From contig NZ_LMEO01000051.1 of assembly GCF_001426375.1 (NCBI RefSeq), forward strand, positions 386,220-447,999: a DNA stretch of 61,780 bases, in the 5' to 3' direction. Shown piece after piece: positions 25,479 to 33,498 of this stretch; within the stretch, counting starts at the first letter, position 1; each line of letters starts with the position of its first letter. A model generated the notes under the pieces. It did no database searches, had not been told where the DNA came from, and saw nothing but the letters and a program-made list of their open reading frames with translations. The translations under genes were made by a program, and so were the position numbers. The DNA is from Paenibacillus sp. Root444D2. GTDB taxonomy: Bacteria > Bacillota > Bacilli > Paenibacillales > NBRC-103111.

Positions 25479-26801
25479 ATGAATGATAATAAGTTACCTG
25501 TGGCTATCATAGGTGGAGGGCCTGTTGGCCTTGCCGCGGCAGCACAGCTAGTTATGAGAGAGGAACCATTTGTTTTGTTTGAGGCGGGGGAAGAAGTGGG
25601 GGCTAATGTACGCAGCTGGGCTCATGTTCGAATGTTTTCCTCTTGGGAATACAATATGGATAAAGCTGCTAAGCAATTGCTTATTTCTCATGGTTGGCAA
25701 GTCCCGAATCCTTTAGGAATCCCTTCAGGACAAGAGATGATTGATAAATACTTCAATCCTTTTGCTGAATTGCCTGAAATCAAACCTTATCTATACTTAA
25801 ATACTAAAGTTATTGCTGTTAGCCGTAAAGGTCTGAGCAAAGTGAAAACACATGGCCGTAAAGATCTTCCGTTTGTCCTGCATGTTGAGAAAAATGGGGA
25901 ACGAATCCTTATTGAGGCTAAGGCTGTTATTGATGCATCCGGTACCTGGTCGAACCCGAATCCCATAATATCAGAAGGGATATGGACGACAGAAGAGCAG
26001 GCTTTAAATAAGCAAATTTACTATGGAATACCTGATGTTCTGGGTAAGCATAAGGAACGATATAGCGGCAAAAAAGTTATTGTTGTGGGGAGCGGTCACT
26101 CTGCAATCAATACCTTATTAGAATTAGGTAAACTGAAGGAACAAGTTCGAAGCACAGAAATCGTTTGGATTTTAAGGAAATCTAGGCTAGATGATGTTTA
26201 TGGCGGTCAGGAGCAGGATCAACTTCCTGCAAGAGGAGAACTTGGTACGCGTATTCAAAAGCTAGTTGATTCAGGAAAAGTTAAGGTTCTGACGCCATTC
26301 CACATTCAAGAATTGAAACAGGAAAAAGATAAAATGGTTGTGATTGGCTCTTTAAACGGTTTATTGGTTCATCTAGATGCTGTCGATGAAATCGTGTCGA
26401 ATACGGGTTCTCGTCCAGATCTGTCTTTTTTACGAGAAGTTAGAGTAATTGCCGACCCAACATTGGAAAGTGTTATGGAGTTAGCGCCATTGATCGATCC
26501 AAATGTTCATAGTTGCGGTACGGTAAGACCGCATGGCGAGAAGGAGCTGCGTCAACCTGAAAAGGATTTCTACATTGTTGGTTCCAAAAGTTATGGAAGA
26601 GCACCAACATTCCTAATGGCAACAGGATATGAACAAGTTAGATCCGTCGTAGCTGCTCTTGTCGGGGATCTGGCAGCAGCTGAACGAGTTGAGCTGGAAC
26701 TGCCGGAAACGGGCGTTTGCGGTATCGGGACCCAAGAATGTTGCGGACCTTCACCAGTTGAGAAATCGGAGGCAGTGGTAAAATCATCTTGCTGCGGTTA
26801 A
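25479..26801 (+). CDS. FAD/NAD(P)-dependent oxidoreductase with Cys-Cys tail, ArsR-controlled (ArsO-like)
   Basis: A 440-residue two-dinucleotide-fold flavoprotein. The FAD motif GGGPVG is at 12-17, the NAD(P) motif GSGHSA at 204-209, and ATGYEQVRS near the C-terminus completes the flavin monooxygenase/thioredoxin reductase-like pattern. The last 33 residues contain CG, CCGPS (Cys421-422) and a terminal SCCG (Cys438-439), a metalloid- or metal-binding-looking tail. GGGAGG precedes the ATG. It sits behind arsR with a matching operator, which suggests a role in arsenic or antimony resistance like ArsO-type proteins. The reaction is unknown; oxidation or trapping of As(III) is possible. No companion arsenic genes are visible. 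Confidence 0.75.
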   Translation: MNDNKLPVAIIGGGPVGLAAAAQLVMREEPFVLFEAGEEVGANVRSWAHVRMFSSWEYNMDKAAKQLLISHGWQVPNPLGIPSGQEMIDKYFNPFAELPEIKPYLYLNTKVIAVSRKGLSKVKTHGRKDLPFVLHVEKNGERILIEAKAVIDASGTWSNPNPIISEGIWTTEEQALNKQIYYGIPDVLGKHKERYSGKKVIVVGSGHSAINTLLELGKLKEQVRSTEIVWILRKSRLDDVYGGQEQDQLPARGELGTRIQKLVDSGKVKVLTPFHIQELKQEKDKMVVIGSLNGLLVHLDAVDEIVSNTGSRPDLSFLREVRVIADPTLESVMELAPLIDPNVHSCGTVRPHGEKELRQPEKDFYIVGSKSYGRAPTFLMATGYEQVRSVVAALVGDLAAAERVELELPETGVCGIGTQECCGPSPVEKSEAVVKSSCCG

Positions 26802-26861
26802 CGGTTATACCAGTGTCGTCTTAGGTATAATAGGTTCGCTTTTGTTGTATTTCTCGAAATT

Positions 26862-26903
26862 AAAATCCCTCTAGGCTTCCAATTAGAAGTAGAGGGATTT
26901 TGG
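26862..26903. terminator. bidirectional terminator between the flavoprotein and chemoreceptor genes
   Basis: An 11-bp perfect stem (AAAATCCCTCT / AGAGGGATTTT) with additional inner pairing, A/T runs on both sides, between convergent genes. Confidence 0.85.
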
Positions 26904-26912
26904 TGATAGCTA

Positions 26913-28841
26913 TTATTTTCCTACGAGAACAAGCATTTTGTTCTCTTTCCTAGATTCACCTTTGTCCAGGTCATCCTGTGGTGTTTCCGTTGTTGAGTTA
27001 TCTTGTTCCTTTTGAAACGAATCCATTTGATTATCTTCAAAAACCTCGAAGTGCACTTCATTCCTGACTTGAATAGGCTCCGATTGAAGATCAAATATTT
27101 CCTGATGATTTTCCATAGCACTCTCACCAATCTGGAATTTGCTAATCTCAGCAAATAACTGCTGAGAAAGAACAAGGATATCATCCGACTCTTCAGCAAT
27201 TCGGCGGATGGATGCATCCTGCTGAATCGAGGTTGAGCTTACTTCCTCGACACCAGCAGCTGTTTCTTGCGCGATGGCTGCTACGAACTGAACGGAATTT
27301 ACTAATCTGTCATTTTTGGATTGTACGTGCTCAATTTTTATATGGATTTGTTCAATTTGCCCGATAATACCCTTCATCGATTGTTCGATGCCTTCGAAAG
27401 AACCAAGTGTGTCTGTTACCCGATGGTTTTGTGCAACCGCAGATTCGCGAGCTTCGATCAGTGAGCTCTGTAATTCTTTGATTTGCTTCTGAAGCGCTTG
27501 AATGATGCCGCCGATTGTCTTGGAGGAATCATTCGTCTGCTGTGAAAGCTGACGCACTTCATCTGCAATCACAGAGAAGCCGCGGCCGTTTGCGCCGGCT
27601 CTTGCCGCTTCAATCGCAGCGTTCAAAGCAAGCACGTTCGTCTGTGTAGAAATTTCCGTGATCGAATGAATAATAGCGCCAATTTGCTTGGAGCTGTCAG
27701 ACAAGGTCTTCATGGCAGCATCGACCTTCTGCAGGACAGCCTGGGACTGGTCAGACGATGACTTCAGCGCCCTTACGGATGCTGTCCCTTGTAATGTACC
27801 GGACGCTGCCTCTTCACTGGTACGCTTCATTTCATATGTATAAGCGGTTATTTCACGAATCTCCGCTTCCAATTCTGCAATGATCATCGAGCTTTGCTCC
27901 GTTTTCATGGCTTGCTCATCAGCACCGGTCGATATCTCTGTAATTGCCTTCAAGATATCTGTGTTGGCCGATGCCGTAAGCTTAGAAAAGCGGTGAAACT
28001 CATGGGAGTGCTCGGATAGTGACGATGCAATCTGCATCGCAGCATTCAGCATCTTGCGAACTTGAATGATCATATGGTCGAAACTGTTACTTAGCTTACC
28101 TAACTCATCTCTGGATGTAGAATTTATCGTATGGGACAAATCTCCTGCGGCAATAAGCGACACGGCATTTTGTAAAATTTGAATAGGCCTTGTGAAGGAG
28201 CTAATGATTAGAAAAGCGATAATAATGGTTACAATAACGACAATTGCGAATGCAATCAACATGACTCTACTGCTATCATTAAGTGCTTTCGTTGAGCTGG
28301 CAATTGCTTGTTCAGCTGACTCTGCATAAGTTACATAGAATTTATCAACAAGTTCAAAAATCTTATCCTTCAGTTCCTGAGACTCATTATATAGGTAGAG
28401 AAGGTTAATTTGCAGATCCGTCGGCTTCAAGTTAGGATCCTGGACCATTTTGCTGGCAGAATCGAAGTTATTTATGTAATCAACAGATAATTGAATTAAT
28501 TGGCTTCGCCACTTCTTTTGATCAGCAGTTGAAGCCGTATCTCCAATCTTTTGAATGAAATCATTGTAGGGCTTTCGCTTTGCATTGTATTTTGCGATGT
28601 ATTCCGGTTTCTTGGAAATCTCCAGCCCTGAGGCAATGATGTTCATTTCCTGTACCATATTTTTAAGCTCTAGAGCTAGCACCTTAAGCTCGACTTTATC
28701 GTTCTGGTCCGTCATATGGTTCTTGATTTGATTGACTTGATTCAGATTAAACAAAGCAACGGAAAGGAAAATGAGAAGCACTCCGCTGAAACTGGCAATT
28801 AATTTTAATCGCATGGTCATATTGATTTTGATCTTCTTCAT
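26913..28841 (-). CDS. methyl-accepting chemotaxis protein
   Basis: A 642-residue transmembrane chemoreceptor. TM1 is at ~12-32, followed by a helical extracytoplasmic sensor (~33-190, four-helix-bundle-like), TM2 at ~193-214, HAMP at ~215-268 and the signalling domain at ~300-560. The signalling tip is TNVLALNAAIEAARAGANGRGFSVIADEVRQL (split here by family convention). An acidic, low-complexity tail of about 70 residues follows (580-642). AGGAGG precedes the ATG. The ligand is unknown. It is monocistronic, placed between metal-resistance and phosphate genes. Confidence 0.92.
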   Translation of the reverse strand: MKKIKINMTMRLKLIASFSGVLLIFLSVALFNLNQVNQIKNHMTDQNDKVELKVLALELKNMVQEMNIIASGLEISKKPEYIAKYNAKRKPYNDFIQKIGDTASTADQKKWRSQLIQLSVDYINNFDSASKMVQDPNLKPTDLQINLLYLYNESQELKDKIFELVDKFYVTYAESAEQAIASSTKALNDSSRVMLIAFAIVVIVTIIIAFLIISSFTRPIQILQNAVSLIAAGDLSHTINSTSRDELGKLSNSFDHMIIQVRKMLNAAMQIASSLSEHSHEFHRFSKLTASANTDILKAITEISTGADEQAMKTEQSSMIIAELEAEIREITAYTYEMKRTSEEAASGTLQGTASVRALKSSSDQSQAVLQKVDAAMKTLSDSSKQIGAIIHSITEISTQTNVLALNAAIEAARAGANGRGFSVIADEVRQLSQQTNDSSKTIGGIIQALQKQIKELQSSLIEARESAVAQNHRVTDTLGSFEGIEQSMKGIIGQIEQIHIKIEHVQSKNDRLVNSVQFVAAIAQETAAGVEEVSSTSIQQDASIRRIAEESDDILVLSQQLFAEISKFQIGESAMENHQEIFDLQSEPIQVRNEVHFEVFEDNQMDSFQKEQDNSTTETPQDDLDKGESRKENKMLVLVGK

Positions 28842-28995
28842 AAGTCATTCCTCCTATATATTACTTGACAATATTCGACTGTTTTCGTATTGATACTTAT
28901 TAATATAGGTTGCTTCTATTAACTAAAGCATCTAACTATGTTAAAGAAATGTAAATTTACCCAAATTTTTAACGAATGAAAGAAGAATTAAAAGT

Positions 28996-29049
28996 TTTAC
29001 ATTACGTTTACGTTTCGTGGGTTTGGATTTTACATTCGGTTGTTAAGAT
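28996..29049 (+). promoter_or_regulatory. PhoP-box array and promoter of pstS
   Basis: Two pairs of 6-bp direct repeats at 11-bp spacing: TTTACA (28996), TTTACG (29007), then TTTACA (29029), TTGTTA (29040). They match the TT(A/T/C)ACA-N5 repeats of Firmicute Pho boxes. TAAGAT at 29044-29049 is a possible -10. This explains phosphate-starvation induction of pstS. Confidence 0.75.
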
Positions 29050-29137
29050 AGGGAAGTAAGTTAGTTCGACAGACAACAAAGTGGAATCGAGACTAACATA
29101 ACAAGTAACATACAAATCAAAGGAGGACATGCTAACT

Positions 29138-30046
29138 ATGTTTAAGTTCATGTCGAAAAAAGGAATTACATTCACACTTTCCGCGGTATTAATGATGGGG
29201 TCATTGGTTGGTTGCGGCGCAAAAACAGATACTAAAAATGCTGCTTCTCCAACACCTGCTGCTAGTGCAGCTGCTTCAGCTGCTCCAACAAAAACAGAAC
29301 TAAGCGGTACGGTTACTGCTTCAGGTTCAAGCGCGCTTCTTCCATTAGTTAAACAAGCAGCTACTGAGTTTATGGAAAAAAATCCAAAGGTAACGATCAA
29401 CGTTACTGCAGGCGGATCAGGCACAGGAATTAAAAACGTAGCGGACGGTACTTCAGACATCGGTAACTCCGACGTTGAGCCAGCTGCTGAATATAAAGAT
29501 AAAGGTCTTGTTGACCACCAAGTAGCGATTGCTCCATTCGCATTGATCGTAAACAAAGATGTAAAAGTTGATAATGTTACAAAACAACAAGCAGCAGACA
29601 TTTACATGGGTAAAGTTACGAACTGGAAAGAAGTTGGCGGCAATGATGCGAAAATCGTTCTTGTTCACCGTCCAGACAGCTCAGGTTCCCGTACATTAGT
29701 TAAACAAATCATTCTTGATGGCAAAGAGTTCACGAAAGATGGTATTACACAAGAAAACAGCGGTGCAATGAAAACAGCTGTTGCTGGTCAGTCCAGCTCC
29801 ATTGGTTATGTTGATACGCCTTACGTTGATGATACTGTAAAAGCATTGAAAATTGATAATGTAGCGTTCTCCGAGGACAACATCAAAAACGGTACTTACA
29901 AATTGTTTGGTGTTGAGCATATGTACACGAAAGGTGAAGCGAAAGATCCTGCTAAAGCATTCATCGCTTACATCTCAAGCAAAGAATTCCAAGGTAAACA
30001 AGTTCGTGACTTGAAATTCTTACCTGCTGATTTGCTTAAAAAATAA
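29138..30046 (+). CDS. pstS: phosphate ABC transporter substrate-binding lipoprotein PstS
   Basis: A 302-residue lipoprotein with a signal peptide and lipobox LVGC (Cys26), then an Ala/Ser/Thr/Pro linker. The binding domain carries SGSSALLPL and GGSGTGIKNV phosphate-contacting loops and the later HRPDSSGSRT motif. It is anchored outside the membrane and delivers phosphate to PstCA. The ATG at 29138 is preferred (AAGGAGGA about 10 nt upstream) over the ATG at 29129, which would be adjacent to the RBS. Followed by a terminator and a second Pho box. Confidence 0.94.
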   Translation: MFKFMSKKGITFTLSAVLMMGSLVGCGAKTDTKNAASPTPAASAAASAAPTKTELSGTVTASGSSALLPLVKQAATEFMEKNPKVTINVTAGGSGTGIKNVADGTSDIGNSDVEPAAEYKDKGLVDHQVAIAPFALIVNKDVKVDNVTKQQAADIYMGKVTNWKEVGGNDAKIVLVHRPDSSGSRTLVKQIILDGKEFTKDGITQENSGAMKTAVAGQSSSIGYVDTPYVDDTVKALKIDNVAFSEDNIKNGTYKLFGVEHMYTKGEAKDPAKAFIAYISSKEFQGKQVRDLKFLPADLLKK

Positions 30047-30062
30047 TAAATAGAACAAACTA

Positions 30063-30095
30063 AGAGCGCTGGCATCCTATGCCGCGCTCTTTTTT
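30063..30095 (+). terminator. intercistronic terminator pstS/pstC
   Basis: AGAGCGC/GCGCTCT stem with inner GGCAT/ATGCC and a run of T. It probably allows partial read-through, giving excess binding protein over the membrane subunits. Confidence 0.8.
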
Positions 30096-30113
30096 AATTT
30101 GAAACGTGAAACT

Positions 30114-30141
30114 TTTACATTCCCTTAACAATTCTTTGACG
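30114..30141 (+). promoter_or_regulatory. second Pho-box array, upstream of pstC
   Basis: TTTACA (30114), TTAACA (30125) and TTGACG (30136) repeat at exactly 11-bp spacing, so pstCAB-phoU may have its own PhoP-dependent promoter in addition to read-through from pstS. Confidence 0.7.
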
Positions 30142-30204
30142 ATCCAATTACAATCATGCTCTATCATTAAAGTAATGTGATTTAAGAGAAAGGGGAATTA
30201 TCCA

Positions 30205-31140
30205 TTGAATTCCGTAGCAGACAAACTAACGAACGCGAAATCAGACGAAAGCCGTCCAATCGTCACGAAATGGACCCAAGGACAACATAGACAAGATAAC
30301 ATCATGAGGTGGGTGTTTGTTGGAAGTGCTGCCCTAGTGTCTGCCATCATTTTTTCTATCATTGTTTTCGTGGGGATGCAGGGGATTAAGACTTTCCAAG
30401 GAGTCAGTCCTTTAGAATTTTTCTTTTCAACGGATTGGACGCCAGGTCAAAATAAATTCGGAGCTCTTCCATTTTTATACAGCACGCTGCTCATGACATT
30501 GGTTTCGGTTGTGTTTTCAGTGCCGCTTGCTTTGTCAGGGGCATTATTCATGGCTAAAATTGCGCCGAAATGGATGCGTGAAATCATGCGTCCTGCGACG
30601 GATCTATTCGTAGGTATCCCTTCGGTTGTTTATGGCCTAATCGGCTTGACGGTTATCGTTCCTGCACTCGGTAAAATTACAGGCGGGGTAGGTTACGGTA
30701 TTTTACCAGCTTCCATCATTCTCGCTATCATGATCTTACCAACCATTCTCTCGATCTCAGAAGATGCTATCCGCGCATTGCCGAGTCGTCTGGAGGAAGC
30801 ATCACTGGCATTAGGAGCAACACGTTGGCAAACTATGTGGCGGGTCCTTTTGCCTGCAGCTAGACCTGGTATTCTAACAGCAATCATCCTTGGCATGGGG
30901 CGTGCAATCGGGGAAACGATGGCTGTATTCATGGTTATTGGTAACTCTCCGCAAATGCCGAAATCACTCCTTGACTCAACCACGGTATTAACGACCGCGA
31001 TTGTGAAGGATATGGGGAATACGAATTACGGCAGCACTTGGAATAATGCGCTCTATTTAATGGCGCTTCTTTTACTCGTGATCTCCTTGTCCTTAATTCT
31101 TATAATCCGTATCGTAGCCAAAAGGAGTGAACTTAAATGA
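30205..31140 (+). CDS. pstC: phosphate ABC transporter permease PstC
   Basis: A 311-residue permease with six membrane helices and the EAA-loop region EEASLALGATRWQTMWRV contacting PstB. The start codon is TTG at 30205 with AAAGGGGA 8 nt upstream; no better ATG lies before the first helix. The N-terminal ~30 residues are polar and cytosolic. It overlaps pstA by ATGA. Confidence 0.93.
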   Translation: MNSVADKLTNAKSDESRPIVTKWTQGQHRQDNIMRWVFVGSAALVSAIIFSIIVFVGMQGIKTFQGVSPLEFFFSTDWTPGQNKFGALPFLYSTLLMTLVSVVFSVPLALSGALFMAKIAPKWMREIMRPATDLFVGIPSVVYGLIGLTVIVPALGKITGGVGYGILPASIILAIMILPTILSISEDAIRALPSRLEEASLALGATRWQTMWRVLLPAARPGILTAIILGMGRAIGETMAVFMVIGNSPQMPKSLLDSTTVLTTAIVKDMGNTNYGSTWNNALYLMALLLLVISLSLILIIRIVAKRSELK

Positions 31141-31994
31141 AAAGCAAAACAACGGATCGTTTGGCCACGTTGTACTTCTGGGCATCGGGCATTGTTATTA
31201 TATTGATTCTAGCTTGGTTTTTATTTCGAATATTAGGTGATGGTGTTCCACATCTATCATGGAATTTCATCTTTGGGAAGTCTGAGGAGATCAAAGCTGG
31301 CGGCGGTGTAGGTCCGCAATTGTTCAACTCCTTCTATGTCCTATTCTTATCTCTGGTGATATCCATTCCAATCGGTTTATTTTCGGGGATATACTTGGCA
31401 ATTTACGCACAAAAAAATTGGTTTACTGATCTCGTGCGTATCTCGGTTGAAGCCCTAGCTTCTGTTCCTTCTATCGTATTTGGTTTGTTCGGGTTCTTAC
31501 TATTTGCCAATTTGTTAGGTCTGAAGTTTTCCATTATTGGTGGGGCCGCGACAGTCGCCCTGCTTAATTTACCCGTTATGGTAAGGGTCACAGAGGTGGC
31601 TATCCGAACAGTTCCTGAATCTTATTGGGAGGCAAGTCTTGCCCTTGGCTCAACCAGATGGCAGGCCATTCGCAAAGTGCTCATCCCTGCGTCGCTGCCA
31701 AGCTTAATTACGGGGATTACTTTGATTGCAGGACGCGCGTTAGGCGAATCTGCCATTCTCATTTACACGGCCGGCTTATCGGTTTCTCGCTTCTTTCCGG
31801 ATTTCAATCCACTGAAGATGGGGGAGACGCTATCCGTTCATCTGTGGTACGTTGGCGCTGAAGCGTTAGTTCCAGATGCCAAGGAGATTGCTAAAGGAAG
31901 CGCCGCGCTGCTCCTGATCGTTGTACTCATCTTTAACCTGCTTGTCAGTATTCCAAGCCGAATTTTACAAAAAAGACTTTCCGGGGGGAAATAA
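31137..31994 (+). CDS. pstA: phosphate ABC transporter permease PstA
   Basis: A 285-residue partner permease with six membrane helices and the EAA loop YWEASLALGSTRWQAIRKV. It forms the phosphate channel with PstC. The start lies in an ATGA overlap with pstC. pstB begins 3 nt after the stop. Confidence 0.93.
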   Translation: MKSKTTDRLATLYFWASGIVIILILAWFLFRILGDGVPHLSWNFIFGKSEEIKAGGGVGPQLFNSFYVLFLSLVISIPIGLFSGIYLAIYAQKNWFTDLVRISVEALASVPSIVFGLFGFLLFANLLGLKFSIIGGAATVALLNLPVMVRVTEVAIRTVPESYWEASLALGSTRWQAIRKVLIPASLPSLITGITLIAGRALGESAILIYTAGLSVSRFFPDFNPLKMGETLSVHLWYVGAEALVPDAKEIAKGSAALLLIVVLIFNLLVSIPSRILQKRLSGGK

Positions 31995-31997
31995 ATC

Positions 31998-32759
31998 GTG
32001 GCGACCAAGCATAAGATTAAAGCGGACAAATTAAATTTATTTTACGGAGATAATCATGCTCTCCACGATATTGAATTAGCCATTGAAACGGGTACAATCG
32101 CCGCTTTGATCGGTCCTTCAGGCTGTGGGAAATCCACCTTCCTGCGCACCTTGAACCGTATGAATGATCTCATTGATAGTGTACGTATTACTGGAAAAGT
32201 TGCCGTTGATGGTCACAATATCTATGATTCCGATTCCGATGTTGTTTCACTGCGTAAGCGCGTAGGGATGGTATTTCAACGTCCAAATCCATTTCCCATG
32301 AGCATCTATGACAACATTGCCTATGGCCCTCGCATTCATGGAACTAAGAAGAAAGCGGTCCTAGACGAAATCGTAGAGCGCAGTCTTGTACAAGCAGCTT
32401 TGTGGGATGAAGTAAAGGATCGATTGCATAAATCTGCTCTAGGGCTGTCCGGTGGACAACAGCAGCGTTTATGTATCGCCCGGTTACTAGCTGTTGAACC
32501 CGACGTACTTCTTATGGATGAGCCTACATCAGCGTTAGATCCAATCTCAACGCTCAAAGTTGAAGAGTTGACACAAACACTGAAAGAGAAATATACCATC
32601 ATTATCGTTACGCACAACATGCAGCAGGCGGCAAGGATTTCGGATATGACCTCCTTCTTCCTCAATGGATACTTAGTGGAAACGGACAAGACGGATAAAA
32701 TTTTCACCAATCCGAATGATCAACGTACGGAAGATTACATTACGGGAAGATTCGGTTAA
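31998..32759 (+). CDS. pstB: phosphate ABC transporter ATP-binding protein PstB
   Basis: A 253-residue ABC ATPase. Walker A GPSGCGKS is at 39-46, the signature LSGGQQQR near residue 150 and Walker B VLLMDEP near residue 170. The segment FQRPNPFPMSIYDN is characteristic of PstB. GTG start, with GGGGGG about 9 nt upstream. It powers the PstCA channel and, with PhoU, reports phosphate status. Confidence 0.95.
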   Translation: MATKHKIKADKLNLFYGDNHALHDIELAIETGTIAALIGPSGCGKSTFLRTLNRMNDLIDSVRITGKVAVDGHNIYDSDSDVVSLRKRVGMVFQRPNPFPMSIYDNIAYGPRIHGTKKKAVLDEIVERSLVQAALWDEVKDRLHKSALGLSGGQQQRLCIARLLAVEPDVLLMDEPTSALDPISTLKVEELTQTLKEKYTIIIVTHNMQQAARISDMTSFFLNGYLVETDKTDKIFTNPNDQRTEDYITGRFG

Positions 32760-32784
32760 CTACAACTGAGGGGAGAGACGTAAA

Positions 32785-33444
32785 ATGGACGCAAGACCTG
32801 GGTTTCATCAATCATTGTCAGTTTTGCAAAGTGAATTGCAGGATATGGGGGAAAGAGTTAAGGATTTGATTCTTAATTCCGTAGAGTCGTTGGCCAAGTT
32901 CGATGAGAATATGGCACGGCAAGTCATTAAGAATGATGATCACATTGATGATTATTTAACGACAATCGATGAGCTTTGCCTTCGATTAATTGCTTTACAA
33001 CAACCAATGGCAAGTGATCTGCGAATCATTGGAACGGCTATGAAAATCGCTACAGACTTGGAACGAATTGCTGATCATGCCGTAGATATTGCCAAGATTA
33101 CGATCCGTCTGGCTGGAGAAGAGCTTGTTAAGCCGCTGGAAGTCATTCCTGAAATGGCCGATATTGCCATTGAGATGCTGCATGAGAGCCTCCTTTCTTA
33201 TACGGAGCGCGATGTTCATAGGGCTGCGTCGCTTGCCGAGAAAGATGACCGTGTGGATAAGCTATACAGCTCGGTCATGCAGGAATTGATGGGGATGATG
33301 GGTTCGGATTACAATCGCAACCGTCAGTTGACCCATTTATTGTTTGTTGCCCATTTCTTAGAGCGCGTAGCTGATCACACAACGAATATCGGTGAAGGTG
33401 TTATTTATATGGTCACAGGGAAACGCAAAGACTTGAATGTGTAA
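32785..33444 (+). CDS. phoU: phosphate transport accessory/regulatory protein PhoU
   Basis: A 219-residue protein of two three-helix bundles with the metal-binding repeats DLERIADHAVDIA (first half) and LERVADHTTNIGE (second half). It links the Pst transporter to the PhoPR system as a negative effector. GAGGGGAGAG precedes the ATG. Last gene of the pst operon before a strong terminator. No phoPR genes lie in the window. Confidence 0.94.
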   Translation: MDARPGFHQSLSVLQSELQDMGERVKDLILNSVESLAKFDENMARQVIKNDDHIDDYLTTIDELCLRLIALQQPMASDLRIIGTAMKIATDLERIADHAVDIAKITIRLAGEELVKPLEVIPEMADIAIEMLHESLLSYTERDVHRAASLAEKDDRVDKLYSSVMQELMGMMGSDYNRNRQLTHLLFVAHFLERVADHTTNIGEGVIYMVTGKRKDLNV

Positions 33445-33452
33445 GTAGATCC

Positions 33453-33498
33453 AAAAGGGACGCTCCTAAGTCATCATGACTTGTGAGCGTCCCTTTTT
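33453..33498. terminator. bidirectional terminator phoU / histidine kinase
   Basis: Perfect AAAAGGGACGCTC / GAGCGTCCCTTTT stem with inner AAGTCAT/ATGACTT pairing, with runs of A and T at its ends. The stop codon of the convergent kinase gene touches its right edge. Confidence 0.9.
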
